A DNA stretch of 64,000 nt from Exiguobacterium sp. Helios (GCF_014524545.1 NZ_CP053557.1:2877501-2941500); one strand, 5' to 3'; shown: positions 34,211-43,461, counted from the stretch's first letter. The notes: a model not told the origin generated them from the letters alone. Translations and numbers: made by a program.

Positions 34211-35074
34211 ATGGTATTAGGATGGATTGGATTAGGTCATATGGGAGTACCGATGGCGTTACGTCTCAGACGGGCCGGACACCCGGTCAACGTCTATAAC
34301 CGGACGGTCGAGAAGACAGCGTCCCTCGTCAAAGAAGGGGCCGTCGCACTGAAGTCGCCCCGCGCCGTCGTCGAACAATCGGAGATTATCTTCGTCATGC
34401 TGGCGGATGGTCCTGCCATCACGGCAGTCTTTGAACAGGAAGACGGTCTGCTGACAAGTGCGCTGTCGGGGAAGACTCTCGTCAACCTGAGTACCATTTC
34501 ACCGGAACAATCGACTTCATTTGCGGAACGTGCCGAACAGGCCGGGGCGACGTATATCGAAGCACCGGTCTCAGGATCCGTCGGGGTCGCTGAAGCCGGT
34601 CAACTCGTCCTGTTACTCGGCGGAGATGAACAGGCGATCGCCGCATGTCGTCCCTACTTCGACATTCTCGGTAAGGAAAGCATTCACTTCGGAGCATATG
34701 GAACCGGGAGTTCAGCAAAACTTGCCATCAATCTACTGCTGGGTCTAGTCGGTGAAGGAGTCGCCGAGACCTTATTGCTCGGCGAACGTGCCGGACTCGA
34801 CAAAGAAAAGCTCCTCCAGCTGATTGGTGCTTCCGGAATGAACACACCACTTTTCCAGGGCAAACAAACAATGTACCGGGACGAACAATTCCCGCCTGCG
34901 TTCCCGCTTCGCCTGATGGCAAAGGATCTCGGATTGATCACGGAAGAAGCGAAACGATTGACGCTCGATCTGCCACTGGCCACGACGGCAAACAAGCAGT
35001 ACCAACATGCTTTAGAGGATGGTCACGGTGATGAAGACATGGCGGCGATTTATCTTGCGTTGAAAAAAAACTAA
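34211..35074 (+). CDS. NAD(P)-dependent beta-hydroxyacid dehydrogenase (GLYR/HIBADH family)
   Basis: The 287-aa enzyme has an N-terminal Rossmann motif GWIGLGHMGVPMALRLRRAG, the linker APVSGSVGVAEAGQL (substrate-binding block) and the catalytic Lys in GTGSSAKLAINLLLG. The C-terminal KDLGLITEEAKRLTLDLPLATT fits 6-phosphogluconate-like dehydrogenases. Likely reactions are glyoxylate/succinic semialdehyde reduction or 3-hydroxyisobutyrate oxidation; the motifs do not decide. The start is ATG 34211 (RBS AAGGGAG), just after a TTG. Monocistronic. Confidence 0.88.
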   Translation: MVLGWIGLGHMGVPMALRLRRAGHPVNVYNRTVEKTASLVKEGAVALKSPRAVVEQSEIIFVMLADGPAITAVFEQEDGLLTSALSGKTLVNLSTISPEQSTSFAERAEQAGATYIEAPVSGSVGVAEAGQLVLLLGGDEQAIAACRPYFDILGKESIHFGAYGTGSSAKLAINLLLGLVGEGVAETLLLGERAGLDKEKLLQLIGASGMNTPLFQGKQTMYRDEQFPPAFPLRLMAKDLGLITEEAKRLTLDLPLATTANKQYQHALEDGHGDEDMAAIYLALKKN

Positions 35075-35104
35075 CAGCATCTACTGACATCATCAGTACG
35101 CACA

Positions 35105-35147
35105 GAAAAGAGGGGGGCGGATTTTTAACATCCGGCCCCCTCTTTCA
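35105..35147. terminator. Bidirectional terminator between the dehydrogenase and flhP
   Basis: A GC-rich 16-bp stem with one mismatch (AAAGAGGGGGGCGGAT with ATCCGGCCCCCTCTTT) lies between the convergent genes. Confidence 0.85.
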
Positions 35148-35171
35148 TCTATCCAAATATACAATTTCCGC

Positions 35172-35957
35172 TTATTTCAGCGACGTCACGATGCCCATCA
35201 TCTGGTCCGATGTCGTCAAGGCTTTTGAATTGAACTGATAGGCCCGCTGAATCTGCGTCAAGTTCGTCATCTCCGTCGCCATATCGACATTCGAGGTCTC
35301 AAGTGTTCCGACCGTCAACGGATTCACGGTTGTCGTGTTCTGGTATTGTCCCGTCGCGGTAAAGAGTCCGCCTCCGACATCCGTTAATTCCCCGTGGTTC
35401 GGAATATCAGCGACGCCAATCCGGGCGAGTACACGCCGTTCCCCGTTCAGGACACCGGTGATGTTGCCATCCTTGTTCAGTTCAATCGAAGTCGCATTGT
35501 CCGGGAACGTGATTGGTTCGTTCGCCTGATTGATGACCGATCGTCCGGCATCATCCGTCAACAAGACTTGACCGTTTGCCTGCGGTGACAATTCAAAATT
35601 GCCGTCGCGTGTAAACTTCGTCACGCCGTCCGCATCAATCACGCCAAAGAAATGATGGGGATTGCTGAGGGCCGCATCCAGCTTGCGCCCGGTATTTTGG
35701 AACGTCCCGGTTGCGAAGCGTGTCGCTTCATTGGCGACGTATCCGCCGACACCGAGTCGGAGACCAGCAGGTGTCGTCAGCGGTCCGGTCGTCAGTCCCG
35801 CCGGTTGGTTATTCAGATTCCGGACGAGCAGTTCATTGAACTGGGAATCCCGTCGTTTGTATCCGTTCGTATTGGCGTTCGCCAAATTATGCCCCGTCGT
35901 ATCAAGCTGTTTTTGAAGCTGAGCCATCGTACTGGCCGATGTATAAAGTGATTGCAT
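35172..35957 (-). CDS. flhP: Flagellar basal-body rod protein, FlhP-like (FlgG family)
   Basis: This is a distal-rod or hook-basal-body protein of 261 aa. The N-terminal rod motif LDTTGHNLANANTNGYKRR and the C-terminal ETSNVDMATEMTNLTQIQRAYQFNSKAL are hallmarks of the FlgG/FlgF/FlgE rod-hook family. It follows the FlhO-like gene with a 15-nt gap, as in the flhO-flhP pair of B. subtilis located downstream of mbl. The two proteins likely form rod components exported by the flagellar type III apparatus. Confidence 0.92.
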   Translation of the reverse strand: MQSLYTSASTMAQLQKQLDTTGHNLANANTNGYKRRDSQFNELLVRNLNNQPAGLTTGPLTTPAGLRLGVGGYVANEATRFATGTFQNTGRKLDAALSNPHHFFGVIDADGVTKFTRDGNFELSPQANGQVLLTDDAGRSVINQANEPITFPDNATSIELNKDGNITGVLNGERRVLARIGVADIPNHGELTDVGGGLFTATGQYQNTTTVNPLTVGTLETSNVDMATEMTNLTQIQRAYQFNSKALTTSDQMMGIVTSLK

Positions 35958-35972
35958 GAATTTCCTCCTTGA

Positions 35973-36761
35973 TTAACGGACGCGTCCGATTTCCGAGACT
36001 GCTCTTTCAGCGGTCCGGTCATAGGCCTGGATGACTTTCTGATTGGCTTCGAATTGACGGAGACCGGCGTTCATCTCTGTCATCGTCTGTTCGACTTCGA
36101 CATTCCCGAGTTCGAGCACTCCTTGATCGACTTTGACGGCACCGGCGTTTAACGCGTCCGGCGAACGGAACAGACCGTTCCCGGTCCGTTCAAGCGTCTC
36201 CGGCTGATTCGTCACGACAAGACCGAGGTTACCGATGGCTTGACCGTTCCCGTCCGTGACGGCACCGTCCGCACTGACAACAAAATCTTCATTGACGACG
36301 TTCAGCGGTTGACCGTCTTCACCGAGGACAAGATCATTTTCCGTCGTCCGCAGGAGACCGTCCTGTCCGACGGCGAACTGACCGTTCGTCGTATAGAGTG
36401 TCTCTTCTTCACCGGTCGCAGGATCGGCATGCCGGATCGTAAACAGGGCTGCTCCTTCAAGCGAACTGATTTGAATATCCGTTGCGTTACCTGTCTCTGT
36501 AATCGAGCCGAGAGCGAAGTTCGGTGTCGCGGCCTGCATGAAAACACCGGTCGCAAGTTTCCCGACTGTCCCGCGCGAGCGGACACCGGATTGTTCGTTG
36601 ACGCCCGACTGCTGGATCATCATCTCCGGAAAGGTCCGGAGGGACGCCTGATCGGCCCGGAAGCCCGGCGTCCGCGCATTGGCCAGGTTATTACTTAACA
36701 TTTCTTGTTGCCGTTGTAACGCCTGCATCGCACCAGACGCCGTATACATTCCTCGTAACAT
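35973..36761 (-). CDS. flhO: Flagellar basal-body rod protein, FlhO-like (FlgG family)
   Basis: The 262-aa protein starts MLRGMYTASGAMQALQRQQEMLSNNLANARTPGFR, the typical FlhO-type rod N terminus, and ends with the conserved LELGNVEVEQTMTEMNAGLRQFEANQKVIQAYDRTAERA (both ends pair into a coiled-coil rod). It is the first gene of the flhO-flhP pair. A sigma-D-like -10 (ACCGATAT) lies about 50 nt upstream. Paralogy with flhP is evident. Confidence 0.92.
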   Translation of the reverse strand: MLRGMYTASGAMQALQRQQEMLSNNLANARTPGFRADQASLRTFPEMMIQQSGVNEQSGVRSRGTVGKLATGVFMQAATPNFALGSITETGNATDIQISSLEGAALFTIRHADPATGEEETLYTTNGQFAVGQDGLLRTTENDLVLGEDGQPLNVVNEDFVVSADGAVTDGNGQAIGNLGLVVTNQPETLERTGNGLFRSPDALNAGAVKVDQGVLELGNVEVEQTMTEMNAGLRQFEANQKVIQAYDRTAERAVSEIGRVR

Positions 36762-36808
36762 ATGTGTTGGCTCCTCATTGACTTATTGTTCAATTCTGTT
36801 CCTTAAGT

Positions 36809-36816
36809 ATATCGGT
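36809..36816 (-). promoter_or_regulatory. Sigma-D-like -10 box upstream of flhO
   Basis: ACCGATAT on the minus strand matches seven of eight bases of the sigma-D -10 (GCCGATAT), about 50 nt upstream of flhO. No convincing TAAA -35 was found at 15 bp, so this is tentative. Confidence 0.3.
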
Positions 36817-36951
36817 CAATTTTTTGGAAATTCGATGTTTTTTTCAAAATAAGGCAATGAATCTCGTAGATGCATCGAAAGGCCTACCCCTGTTGTTCAA
36901 AAACATTTGCTTATTTTTCAACAGACACGATATGTCTAAATTCCATAAATT

Positions 36952-36960
36952 GTTATAATC
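36952..36960 (+). promoter_or_regulatory. Extended -10 promoter of the solo PAS gene
   Basis: TGTTATAAT is a perfect extended -10 element 30 bp upstream of the start; the -35 region is weak. Confidence 0.6.
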
Positions 36961-36990
36961 GACCTATAACGACACTAATGAGGTGAGTTC

Positions 36991-37428
36991 ATGCCTTTCT
37001 TCAAAAAGAAGAACACAGAATCCTTCATCAACGGCTCCTTGGATTTTAAACAATTGGTCGACGCGACCCACTTTCTCGAAAATCATCCGGATGCGGTCTA
37101 TATCTTGAATTTAGAAGGAGAAATCGTCTCTTACAATCAAAAACTGTCCCTGCTTCTCGGCTATGGTGGGAAACAACTTCACCATCAACATTTCAATGAG
37201 TTCATCACACCGACCGAAGCGAAGCGGAGGACGCCGCTTAAACAACGGATTTTGACGGATATCATCCATCTGAAAACACTGATTGAACCGCTCGCCGTGA
37301 CCGAACTCGAGAACGGACTGTTTCACTACTCGGCCGACTATAAAATCCGCGCCCAGTCGGGACAAATCATGAAGGTGCTCGAAACATCCGAACAACTGAA
37401 GCTGGATAAATTCTTCGTGTTATCCTGA
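36991..37428 (+). CDS. Stand-alone PAS domain protein
   Basis: The 145-aa cytoplasmic protein is essentially one PAS domain: LENHPDAVYILNLEGEIVSYNQKLSLLLGYGGKQLHHQHFNEFI (~29-72) and the closing beta strands EPLAVTELENGLFHYSADYKIRA. There is no output domain. It could sense a small ligand and act through protein contact. RBS GAGGTGAG. It has its own promoter and a terminator. Its partner is unknown; the orphan kinase at 31558 is the nearest signalling gene but is not linked by operon. Confidence 0.75.
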   Translation: MPFFKKKNTESFINGSLDFKQLVDATHFLENHPDAVYILNLEGEIVSYNQKLSLLLGYGGKQLHHQHFNEFITPTEAKRRTPLKQRILTDIIHLKTLIEPLAVTELENGLFHYSADYKIRAQSGQIMKVLETSEQLKLDKFFVLS

Positions 37429-37440
37429 CGTTGCTACATC

Positions 37441-37481
37441 AAAAAGGCGGTCCCGATGCAGAATCAGAACCGCCCTTTCGT
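37441..37481. terminator. Terminator between the PAS gene and the MFS gene
   Basis: The stem AAAGGCGGT/ACCGCCCTTT (one extra C) with a 17-nt loop lies between convergent genes. Flanking A/T runs permit use from both sides. Confidence 0.75.
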
Positions 37482-37486
37482 ATGCT

Positions 37487-38683
37487 TTAAGAATGTTTTT
37501 TACTGAGGACAGCCGTTTGCGTCCGTTCGAGCACCGCGTTCGTGATGACAATCAGACCAGTGAACAGGAACAACGCTTCAAAGCCGAAATGACCGGCAAT
37601 CTGGCCACCGGCAAGTGGTCCGAGGAAGTTCCCCATGAACTGGGCCGACTGGTTATATCCGAAAATCCGACCCGACGCATTCGCCGGCGTATGTTTCCGG
37701 AGAAGCGCCTGGACCGACGGCATCAAAGCGGCGGTCGCAAAGCCGATACCCATCCGTAAAATGATCAATTGACTCGTATCCGTCACGAATGCTTGCGGAA
37801 TCAGGAAGGCGGCGAAAATCAGTAAGGCGAAGAACAAGACGCGTTCCGCCCCGATTTTATCCGACAGCCGACCGAGCCGCTGCGCGGCAATCAAGGCCGC
37901 AATCCCTGGAGCCGACGCGACGATACCGGACAGTAAGGCCAATCGTTCCGTACCAGGACTAAGTTCCCGGACGTACAGCGATAGAATCGGACTGATCGAT
38001 TGTGCTGCGAACTGAATCAAAAACGTCGTCAAAAAGAGACTTAAAATCAGTTCCGGATGACGTAACGACTGGATGATTTGTTTCGCTGACGCCATCTGCT
38101 TTGTCTGAAGCGGCACGAATTCTTCTTTGACGAAGAAATACGTGACGAGGAACGTCAGGAAGAGCGGAATGCTCGTAAAGAAAAAAACGGGTCGAAGCCC
38201 AATCATATCGGCAAGGAATCCTCCAATCAGAGGTCCGAGTAATCCACCGGCAATCCCACCGGTCGATAATGTACCGAGCGCCCAGCCACTTTTCTCTTTT
38301 GGGGTTTGTGACGCAATTAATGTGATTCCGGCAGAGATGAATCCGGAGACGGCTCCCATGACGAGTCGTAAGAAAACGAGTTGATACACATCTTGAACGA
38401 AGCTGATTAAGAACATGACGATCGACATACCGAGACTTGCCCGCAGTAACATCAACTTCCGGCCTTTTTTATCGGCCAAACGTCCCCAAATCGGTGAGAC
38501 GATTGCTGCGACGAGGAAAGTTGCACCAAACGCTACGCCGGACCAGGTCGTGATTTCCTGGCGTCCGTGGACACCAAGTTCTTCAATGAATAAGGGCAAA
38601 AACGGTAAGACTAAACTTAACGCGGCAGCAGTCAAAAAACTACCGATCCATACGACGACTAAATTTCGTTTCCACAATGGCAT
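37487..38683 (-). CDS. MFS drug/efflux transporter (DHA1, 12 TM)
   Basis: This 398-aa membrane protein has the major facilitator signature in loop 2-3 (GRLADKKGRKLMLLR), a repeat of it in loop 8-9 (GRLSDKIGAERVLFF), and the antiporter-like motif GGIAGGLLGPLIGGFLAD near TM5. It resembles the YitG/MdtG-type proton-coupled exporters. Substrate unknown. RBS AAGGAAGTGA. It stands alone. Confidence 0.9.
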   Translation of the reverse strand: MPLWKRNLVVVWIGSFLTAAALSLVLPFLPLFIEELGVHGRQEITTWSGVAFGATFLVAAIVSPIWGRLADKKGRKLMLLRASLGMSIVMFLISFVQDVYQLVFLRLVMGAVSGFISAGITLIASQTPKEKSGWALGTLSTGGIAGGLLGPLIGGFLADMIGLRPVFFFTSIPLFLTFLVTYFFVKEEFVPLQTKQMASAKQIIQSLRHPELILSLFLTTFLIQFAAQSISPILSLYVRELSPGTERLALLSGIVASAPGIAALIAAQRLGRLSDKIGAERVLFFALLIFAAFLIPQAFVTDTSQLIILRMGIGFATAALMPSVQALLRKHTPANASGRIFGYNQSAQFMGNFLGPLAGGQIAGHFGFEALFLFTGLIVITNAVLERTQTAVLSKKHS

Positions 38684-38864
38684 TGTGGCATCACTTCCTT
38701 TTTAATGGTAATTCCGTTTCAATTCAACAACTTCTAATATACACTTCATAAAGTGAAATGTCTAGGATTTGAACTGATTCTTAGGACTCTCGTACTTTCG
38801 GCTTATATCCAAATTGCACCGGACGACCGATAATAAGATAACTTAAGTATAGGGAGTGAACGAT

Positions 38865-39734
38865 ATGAAACGCTTCATTATCAGTCTGATTTGTCTTACG
38901 ATGGCTGCGACGCTTCTACCTGCCAAAACCGAAGCGGCCGTCACCGTCACGCGTCATACCGTAATGTGGTCCATTCCTGAAGCGAAACAAATTTCAACGA
39001 AAGTCACACAGCTGGCAAACAGACAGATGAAACGTGTCTACCTGCATGTCGCTGTCGAGGGTGACCGAACTCTCTACCGCACATTCGTTGAAAAAGCCCA
39101 TCTTGCCGGGATCGAAGTCTATTTCTTGTTCGGTCAGCCCGCATGGATTACGAATGAAGGGACGACGAACCGGCCGAACGTCGAAGATCCGTTAGCCTGG
39201 ATCAATGTCTATCTTCAGGAAACAATGGAACGTCCCGATGGCATCAGTGTCGATCTCGAGCCTTATGCCTTACCGGCCTGGGAAACGGATCAAGCAGCCG
39301 TTATCTCCTCTTATCAACGTATGTTGACAGCTTTTCACGATGCCAGTGCGTCGAAACGTCTTCCGTTGCAACTGTTCCTGCCGTTTTGGTTCCATACCGT
39401 TCCGGATGCTTCCGGACAACCGCTTAGCGAATGGGCAATGGAACTGGCCGACGAAGTCACTTTAATGAGTTACCGGACCGTCTACGGCGGCGGAAACGGT
39501 CTCGCTGCGATTACGATGACCGACGCGCTCTACGCCGCCAGTCATCAACATCGTCTGTCGTATGCTCTGGAATTCACGGAACTGCCGGACACACCAAGTA
39601 TCACGTTTTACGGACAGACGCGGACCGCCCTCAATCAGCTCGTCAATCAAACGATGAACAGTTCACTGCCGCCAAGTGCGATCGTCTATCATGATTTTGA
39701 TGCGTATCAGGCCTTCATGCGCAATACGCAGTGA
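38865..39734 (+). CDS. Secreted TIM-barrel-like, glycosidase-like protein
   Basis: The 289-aa protein has a signal peptide (cleaved after TEA). The mature part alternates helices and strands like a (beta/alpha)8 barrel: VYLHVAVEG, VYFLFGQP, GISVDLEPYALP, LFLPFW, VTLMSYRTV. The strand-4-like motif DGISVDLEPY resembles the catalytic DxxDxDxE of GH18-type chitinases and deacetylases, with the Glu in place, so it may hydrolyse or only bind glycans. The family was not firmly recognised. The start is ATG 38865 with AGGGAG eight bases upstream. Confidence 0.7.
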   Translation: MKRFIISLICLTMAATLLPAKTEAAVTVTRHTVMWSIPEAKQISTKVTQLANRQMKRVYLHVAVEGDRTLYRTFVEKAHLAGIEVYFLFGQPAWITNEGTTNRPNVEDPLAWINVYLQETMERPDGISVDLEPYALPAWETDQAAVISSYQRMLTAFHDASASKRLPLQLFLPFWFHTVPDASGQPLSEWAMELADEVTLMSYRTVYGGGNGLAAITMTDALYAASHQHRLSYALEFTELPDTPSITFYGQTRTALNQLVNQTMNSSLPPSAIVYHDFDAYQAFMRNTQ

Positions 39735-39751
39735 TTTTTACTTTTCGCTCC

Positions 39752-39792
39752 ATTAAAAAAAGGTTCATTTCCATTGTGGAATGAACCTTTTT
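39752..39792. terminator. Bidirectional terminator between the TIM-barrel gene and mbl
   Basis: An AAAAAGGTTCATTTCC/GGAATGAACCTTTTT-type stem with a short loop lies between convergent genes. Confidence 0.88.
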
Positions 39793-39800
39793 GATTCGTC

Positions 39801-40784
39801 TTATTTCCCTAAATGATCAAGCATGATCCCTGTCCCGCGTGCAACGCATAACATCGGATCTTCTGCGATCAAGACCGGAAGTCCAAGCTCTTTCGCCAGC
39901 AACTGGTCGATGCCGTCAAGTAATGCTCCGCCACCCGTCAGGATGATCCCGCGGTCGATGATGTCTGCCGCAAGTTCCGGTGGTGTTTTCTCGAGGACAC
40001 GTTTTGTTGCTTCAACGATTTCCATTGCGGCTTCCGCCAATGCTTCATGCATCTCCTGCGATGAAATCGTGATGTTGTCCGGGAGACCTGTCACGAGATT
40101 CCGGCCACGAATGTCCATCTCTTCCTGACGCCCCTCATCTGAAACGGTCGCGACCGTCATCTTGACGTTTTGAGCCGTCCGTTCCCCGATGATGAGTTTA
40201 TGGTTATCTTTGATCGCACGGATGATGTCGTGGTCAAACCGATCCCCTGCTACTTTGATCGTTTCACCGCAGACGATATCGCCCATCGACAGGACCGCGA
40301 CATCTGTTGTCCCGCCACCGATATCAATGACCATGTGACCGGCCGGCATCCAAATGTCCATACCCGCTCCGACGGCTGCGACTTTCGGTTCCACTTCAAG
40401 GAAAACTGTTTTCGCGCCTGATTTTTCACCTGCTTGACGAATCGCTTTCGCTTCGACCGTCGTGATGCTGGCCGGTGTACAAATCAACATCCGGACTCCG
40501 CCGAACATACTTCTCACTTCAATTTTATCGATGAAGTGACGTAACATCGCTTCCGTCATCTCGAAATCAGCGATGACCCCATCGCGTAATGGACGGATGG
40601 CAACGATGTTACCCGGTGTTCGGCCGACCATTTGGTGGGCTTCCGTTCCGACCGCATGAATTTTGCCTGTTACTTTATCAATAGCGACGACTGACGGCTC
40701 GTCGAGTACGATTCCCTTACCTTTTACGTGAATGACGACATTCGCCGTCCCTAAGTCAATTCCGATATCCTTTGTCAAAAACAT
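39801..40784 (-). CDS. mbl: MreB-like actin homologue Mbl
   Basis: This ATP-dependent filament protein directs cell-wall elongation. Actin-fold motifs are clear: phosphate 1 GIDLGTANVVIHV, phosphate 2 VIDIGGGTTDVAVLS, adenosine motif GIILTGGGALLDG. The sequence MVGRTPGNIVAIRPLRDGVIADFEMTE is Mbl/MreB typical. The length, 327 aa, is close to B. subtilis Mbl. The context supports Mbl rather than MreB, since no mreCD follows. In B. subtilis spoIIID precedes mbl; it is absent here, as expected for a non-sporulating organism. Confidence 0.9.
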   Translation of the reverse strand: MFLTKDIGIDLGTANVVIHVKGKGIVLDEPSVVAIDKVTGKIHAVGTEAHQMVGRTPGNIVAIRPLRDGVIADFEMTEAMLRHFIDKIEVRSMFGGVRMLICTPASITTVEAKAIRQAGEKSGAKTVFLEVEPKVAAVGAGMDIWMPAGHMVIDIGGGTTDVAVLSMGDIVCGETIKVAGDRFDHDIIRAIKDNHKLIIGERTAQNVKMTVATVSDEGRQEEMDIRGRNLVTGLPDNITISSQEMHEALAEAAMEIVEATKRVLEKTPPELAADIIDRGIILTGGGALLDGIDQLLAKELGLPVLIAEDPMLCVARGTGIMLDHLGK

Positions 40785-40891
40785 CTCGCGTGATCTCCTT
40801 TATCCACTGGCTATTATTCCAAAATTTAGAACGTCGCTTGGACGTCTAACCCATTTATGTATACATACCTTTCAATTCTAGCACAGGGAAA

Positions 40892-40926
40892 CAAAAAGAG
40901 ACGACTTTCTTTTTGAGAAAGTCGTC
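40892..40926 (-). terminator. Terminator after murA
   Basis: A perfect 11-bp stem GACGACTTTCT/AGAAAGTCGTC, loop TTTTG, then CTTTTTG on the minus strand. Confidence 0.88.
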
Positions 40927-40953
40927 AAGAATGTATTGGAATGAAATAATAGC

Positions 40954-42258
40954 TTAAAGCTTCGTCGCTGCTGTCTCTTCGATGGCGACTGTTTCTTCCG
41001 TGATGCGTTCGACATCTGCGCCGAGTGCTTGTAATTTAAGATGGAAATCAACGTATCCGCGATCAATGTGATGCAAGGCACCAACACGTGTTTCGCCTTC
41101 TGCAATCAATCCTGCCGTGACAAGTGCTGCCCCTGAACGAAGGTCCGTTGAAAGGACTTCTGCGCCTTGAAGCTGGATGCCGCCTGTGATGATGGATGAA
41201 CGTCCTTCGATCTTGATGTCAGCGTTCATACGACGGAATTCTTCGACATGCATGAAACGGTTTTCGAAGACTGTTTCCGTGATGACAGAAGTGCCTTCTG
41301 CTTTTAAGACCAACGCCATCATTTGCGCTTGAACGTCTGTCGGGAAACCAGGGTGTGGCATCGTCTTGACATCAATCGCAACGAGTTTCTTCGGTCCGAC
41401 GACACGAAGTCCTTCTTCTGTGTCTGAGATTTTAACACCCATCTCTTCCATTTTCGAGATCAATGGACGAAGGTGTTCACGCTCAGCACCGATGACTTCA
41501 ACGTCACCTTCCGTGATGGCAGCTGCAATCATGAATGTACCGGCTTCGATCCGGTCTGGAATGACATAGTGGTTGCCACCGTGAAGTTTTTCGACACCTT
41601 CGATGCGAATCGTCTCTGTACCGGCACCGCGGACTTTTGCGCCCATTGCGTTCAGGAAGTTTGCGAGATCGACGATTTCCGGTTCTTTCGCGACGTTTTC
41701 GATGACTGTCGTACCTTCAGCAAGTGTCGCTGCCATCATGATGTTTTCTGTTGCACCGACTGACGGGAAGTCGAGGTAGATTTTTGCACCTTGCAGGCGA
41801 CCGTCAACGTGTGCTTCAACGAATCCGTTGCCGATGATTGTTTTTGCGCCCATCGCTTCGAATCCTTTTAAGTGAAGATCGATTGGACGTGAACCAATCG
41901 CACAGCCACCCGGCATGGCGACACGTGCACGACCGAGACGCGCAAGGAGTGGTCCCATGACAAGAATTGACGCACGCATCTTCCGAACGTATTCAAGTGG
42001 TGCTTCGTCTTTCAATTCTGCTTCTGCATTGACCGAGACTGTGTTTGCTTCAGCATCGAATGTTACTTCTGCGTTCAAGTTCCGTAAGACGTTATTGATG
42101 GTATAGACGTCTGCCAAACGGGGAACGTTTTGAAGGACCGATGTACCTTCTGAAGCCAGCAATGTTGCGACCAATGTTTTCAAGACTGCATTTTTGGCAC
42201 CTTCTACTTTTACCGTTCCAGCTAATTTACGTCCGCCACGGACAACGATTTTTTCCAT
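40954..42258 (-). CDS. murA: UDP-N-acetylglucosamine 1-carboxyvinyltransferase
   Basis: It catalyses the first committed peptidoglycan step, adding enolpyruvate from PEP to UDP-GlcNAc. The substrate Lys in [12 protein letters not shown] and the catalytic, fosfomycin-sensitive Cys in [15 protein letters not shown] are present, and [12 protein letters not shown] and [17 protein letters not shown] lie downstream. The length is 434 aa. RBS AGAGGAG. Its position downstream of ywzB and the atp operon identifies it as the MurAA orthologue. No ywmB or spoIID gene accompanies it, unlike in Bacillus. Confidence 0.95.
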   Translation of the reverse strand: MEKIVVRGGRKLAGTVKVEGAKNAVLKTLVATLLASEGTSVLQNVPRLADVYTINNVLRNLNAEVTFDAEANTVSVNAEAELKDEAPLEYVRKMRASILVMGPLLARLGRARVAMPGGCAIGSRPIDLHLKGFEAMGAKTIIGNGFVEAHVDGRLQGAKIYLDFPSVGATENIMMAATLAEGTTVIENVAKEPEIVDLANFLNAMGAKVRGAGTETIRIEGVEKLHGGNHYVIPDRIEAGTFMIAAAITEGDVEVIGAEREHLRPLISKMEEMGVKISDTEEGLRVVGPKKLVAIDVKTMPHPGFPTDVQAQMMALVLKAEGTSVITETVFENRFMHVEEFRRMNADIKIEGRSSIITGGIQLQGAEVLSTDLRSGAALVTAGLIAEGETRVGALHHIDRGYVDFHLKLQALGADVERITEETVAIEETAATKL

Positions 42259-42493
42259 TACTCATACTCCTCTGCTTTCGTTTCTGTTCTATTATGTTCA
42301 ATTCGCGATTGGTGTGCATCATAGTTGAAGACCAACGCATGATAGAAGAGAAACACCCTATAGTTAATCTCTCATTCCAAATCCAACACGACTTTTCAGC
42401 TTTACAATGGTTACGTTTCTTCATTATAAGAATACTATCCTGTTCCATACTAAATCAGATTGATGATTTAGGGTTTACAACGAAGTTACAAGT

Positions 42494-42727
42494 TCACCCG
42501 ACTAAGAACTGGAGACGCTGTGCGAATCCTGAATAGTCGAGCAAAAAACGGGCGATCAGCGAACCGAGCGCAACGGCAAGCAACACACGTAAGACGACAG
42601 CCTGTGGTCCTTTCGGATGTTGCAGGAACTTCTCCCACTTGACTGGAAGGAGTGCCCACCAGGCGAAGACAATCGCCGTTAAATAAACGAGCATACTGAT
42701 TAATGCACTTAAACCGATTGACGTCAC
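42494..42727 (-). CDS. ywzB: YwzB/DUF1146 small membrane protein
   Basis: The 77-aa protein has two membrane helices around WWALLPVKWEKFLQHPKGPQAVVLRVLLAVALGSLIARFL (key parts), the DUF1146/YwzB pattern. The start is GTG at 42727 with AGAGGTG upstream. In Bacillus ywzB lies between atpC and murAA, exactly as here. Its role is unknown. The 235-bp gap to murA contains no further gene. Confidence 0.85.
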   Translation of the reverse strand: MTSIGLSALISMLVYLTAIVFAWWALLPVKWEKFLQHPKGPQAVVLRVLLAVALGSLIARFLLDYSGFAQRLQFLVG

Positions 42728-42999
42728 TGCTACTGCACCTCTTCTGTTAAGGTTTTTCCAACCTTACCATGATTTCATACAATGAATGATTGCGCAAACA
42801 AAAAGGCACAAGATAATTTATTTTATCCTATAAAATATATTATGAAAAGATGATTATGGAAAATTCCACATAATAAGATTGAAAAATGTGTGAAGAGGAC
42901 ACATATATGTCCTTTTACTTTTTTTAGCGTTGTTAAACCTGAATCACCCAACAGATTTGTGAAAGCGATTGTCCTGCAGGAAATCATTGACCTCTCCTC
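42728..42999. other. Noncoding gap between atpC terminator and ywzB
   Basis: Very AT-rich. On the minus strand TTTTCA (42843-42848) and TAAAAT (42820-42825) at 17-bp spacing form a candidate ywzB promoter. On the plus strand a 6-bp hairpin AGGACA/TGTCCT (42896-42913) precedes a T-rich stretch, with no gene before it. No reading frame was accepted. Confidence 0.45.
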
Positions 43000-43039
43000 A
43001 AAAAAAGACCCGGCTTCCATGACGGAAACCGGGTCTTTT
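43000..43039 (-). terminator. Terminator of the atp operon
   Basis: The stem AAAAGACCCGG/CCGGGTCTTTT, extended by partial inner pairing, is followed by TTTTTTGAGG on the minus strand. Confidence 0.9.
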
Positions 43040-43047
43040 AACTTGGA

Positions 43048-43461
43048 TCAATCGCGACCGTACTCTTTTAGGTTGAGACGGTTGATTGCGCGTTTCAATG
43101 AAAGCTCAGCGCGTTTGAACTCAAGATCTGATAATTTCGTGTCCTGGAGGCGACGTTCTGCCCGGACTTTCGCAGCCGAGGCACGGTCGTAGTCGACCTT
43201 ATCCGCTGCTTCAGCCGTTTCAGCAAGAACCGTCACTGTATCCTGGCGCACTTCCATAAAGCCACCGCTGATAGCGATCAACGTGCGTCCGCCATCTTCG
43301 TGGCGCAACTTCAAGATGCTGATGTCGAGTGGTGTTACGAGTGGTACGTGGTGCGGGAGAACCCCGATCTCACCAGATATCGTTTTCGCAACGACCATAC
43401 GGACATCGCCATCATACACTTCGCCATCCGGGGTGACGATATTGACATGAAGTGTGTTCAT
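43048..43461 (-). CDS. atpC: ATP synthase F1 subunit epsilon
   Basis: This is the rotor-stalk subunit that couples and can inhibit F1. The 137-aa product shows the N-terminal beta-sandwich ([34 protein letters not shown]) and C-terminal helices with the [12 protein letters not shown]-like segment. It is the last gene of the operon, 26 nt after atpD. Confidence 0.96.
   Translation of the reverse strand: MNTLHVNIVTPDGEVYDGDVRMVVAKTISGEIGVLPHHVPLVTPLDISILKLRHEDGGRTLIAISGGFMEVRQDTVTVLAETAEAADKVDYDRASAAKVRAERRLQDTKLSDLEFKRAELSLKRAINRLNLKEYGRD

Noticed and set aside
42141-42536. 131-codon plus-strand frame across the murA start
   Set aside because: Antisense to murA and ywzB ends, no RBS, no domain.
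42959-42975. GTGAAAGCGATTGTC as a possible cre site near atpC
   Set aside because: Only about 11 of 16 consensus positions match.
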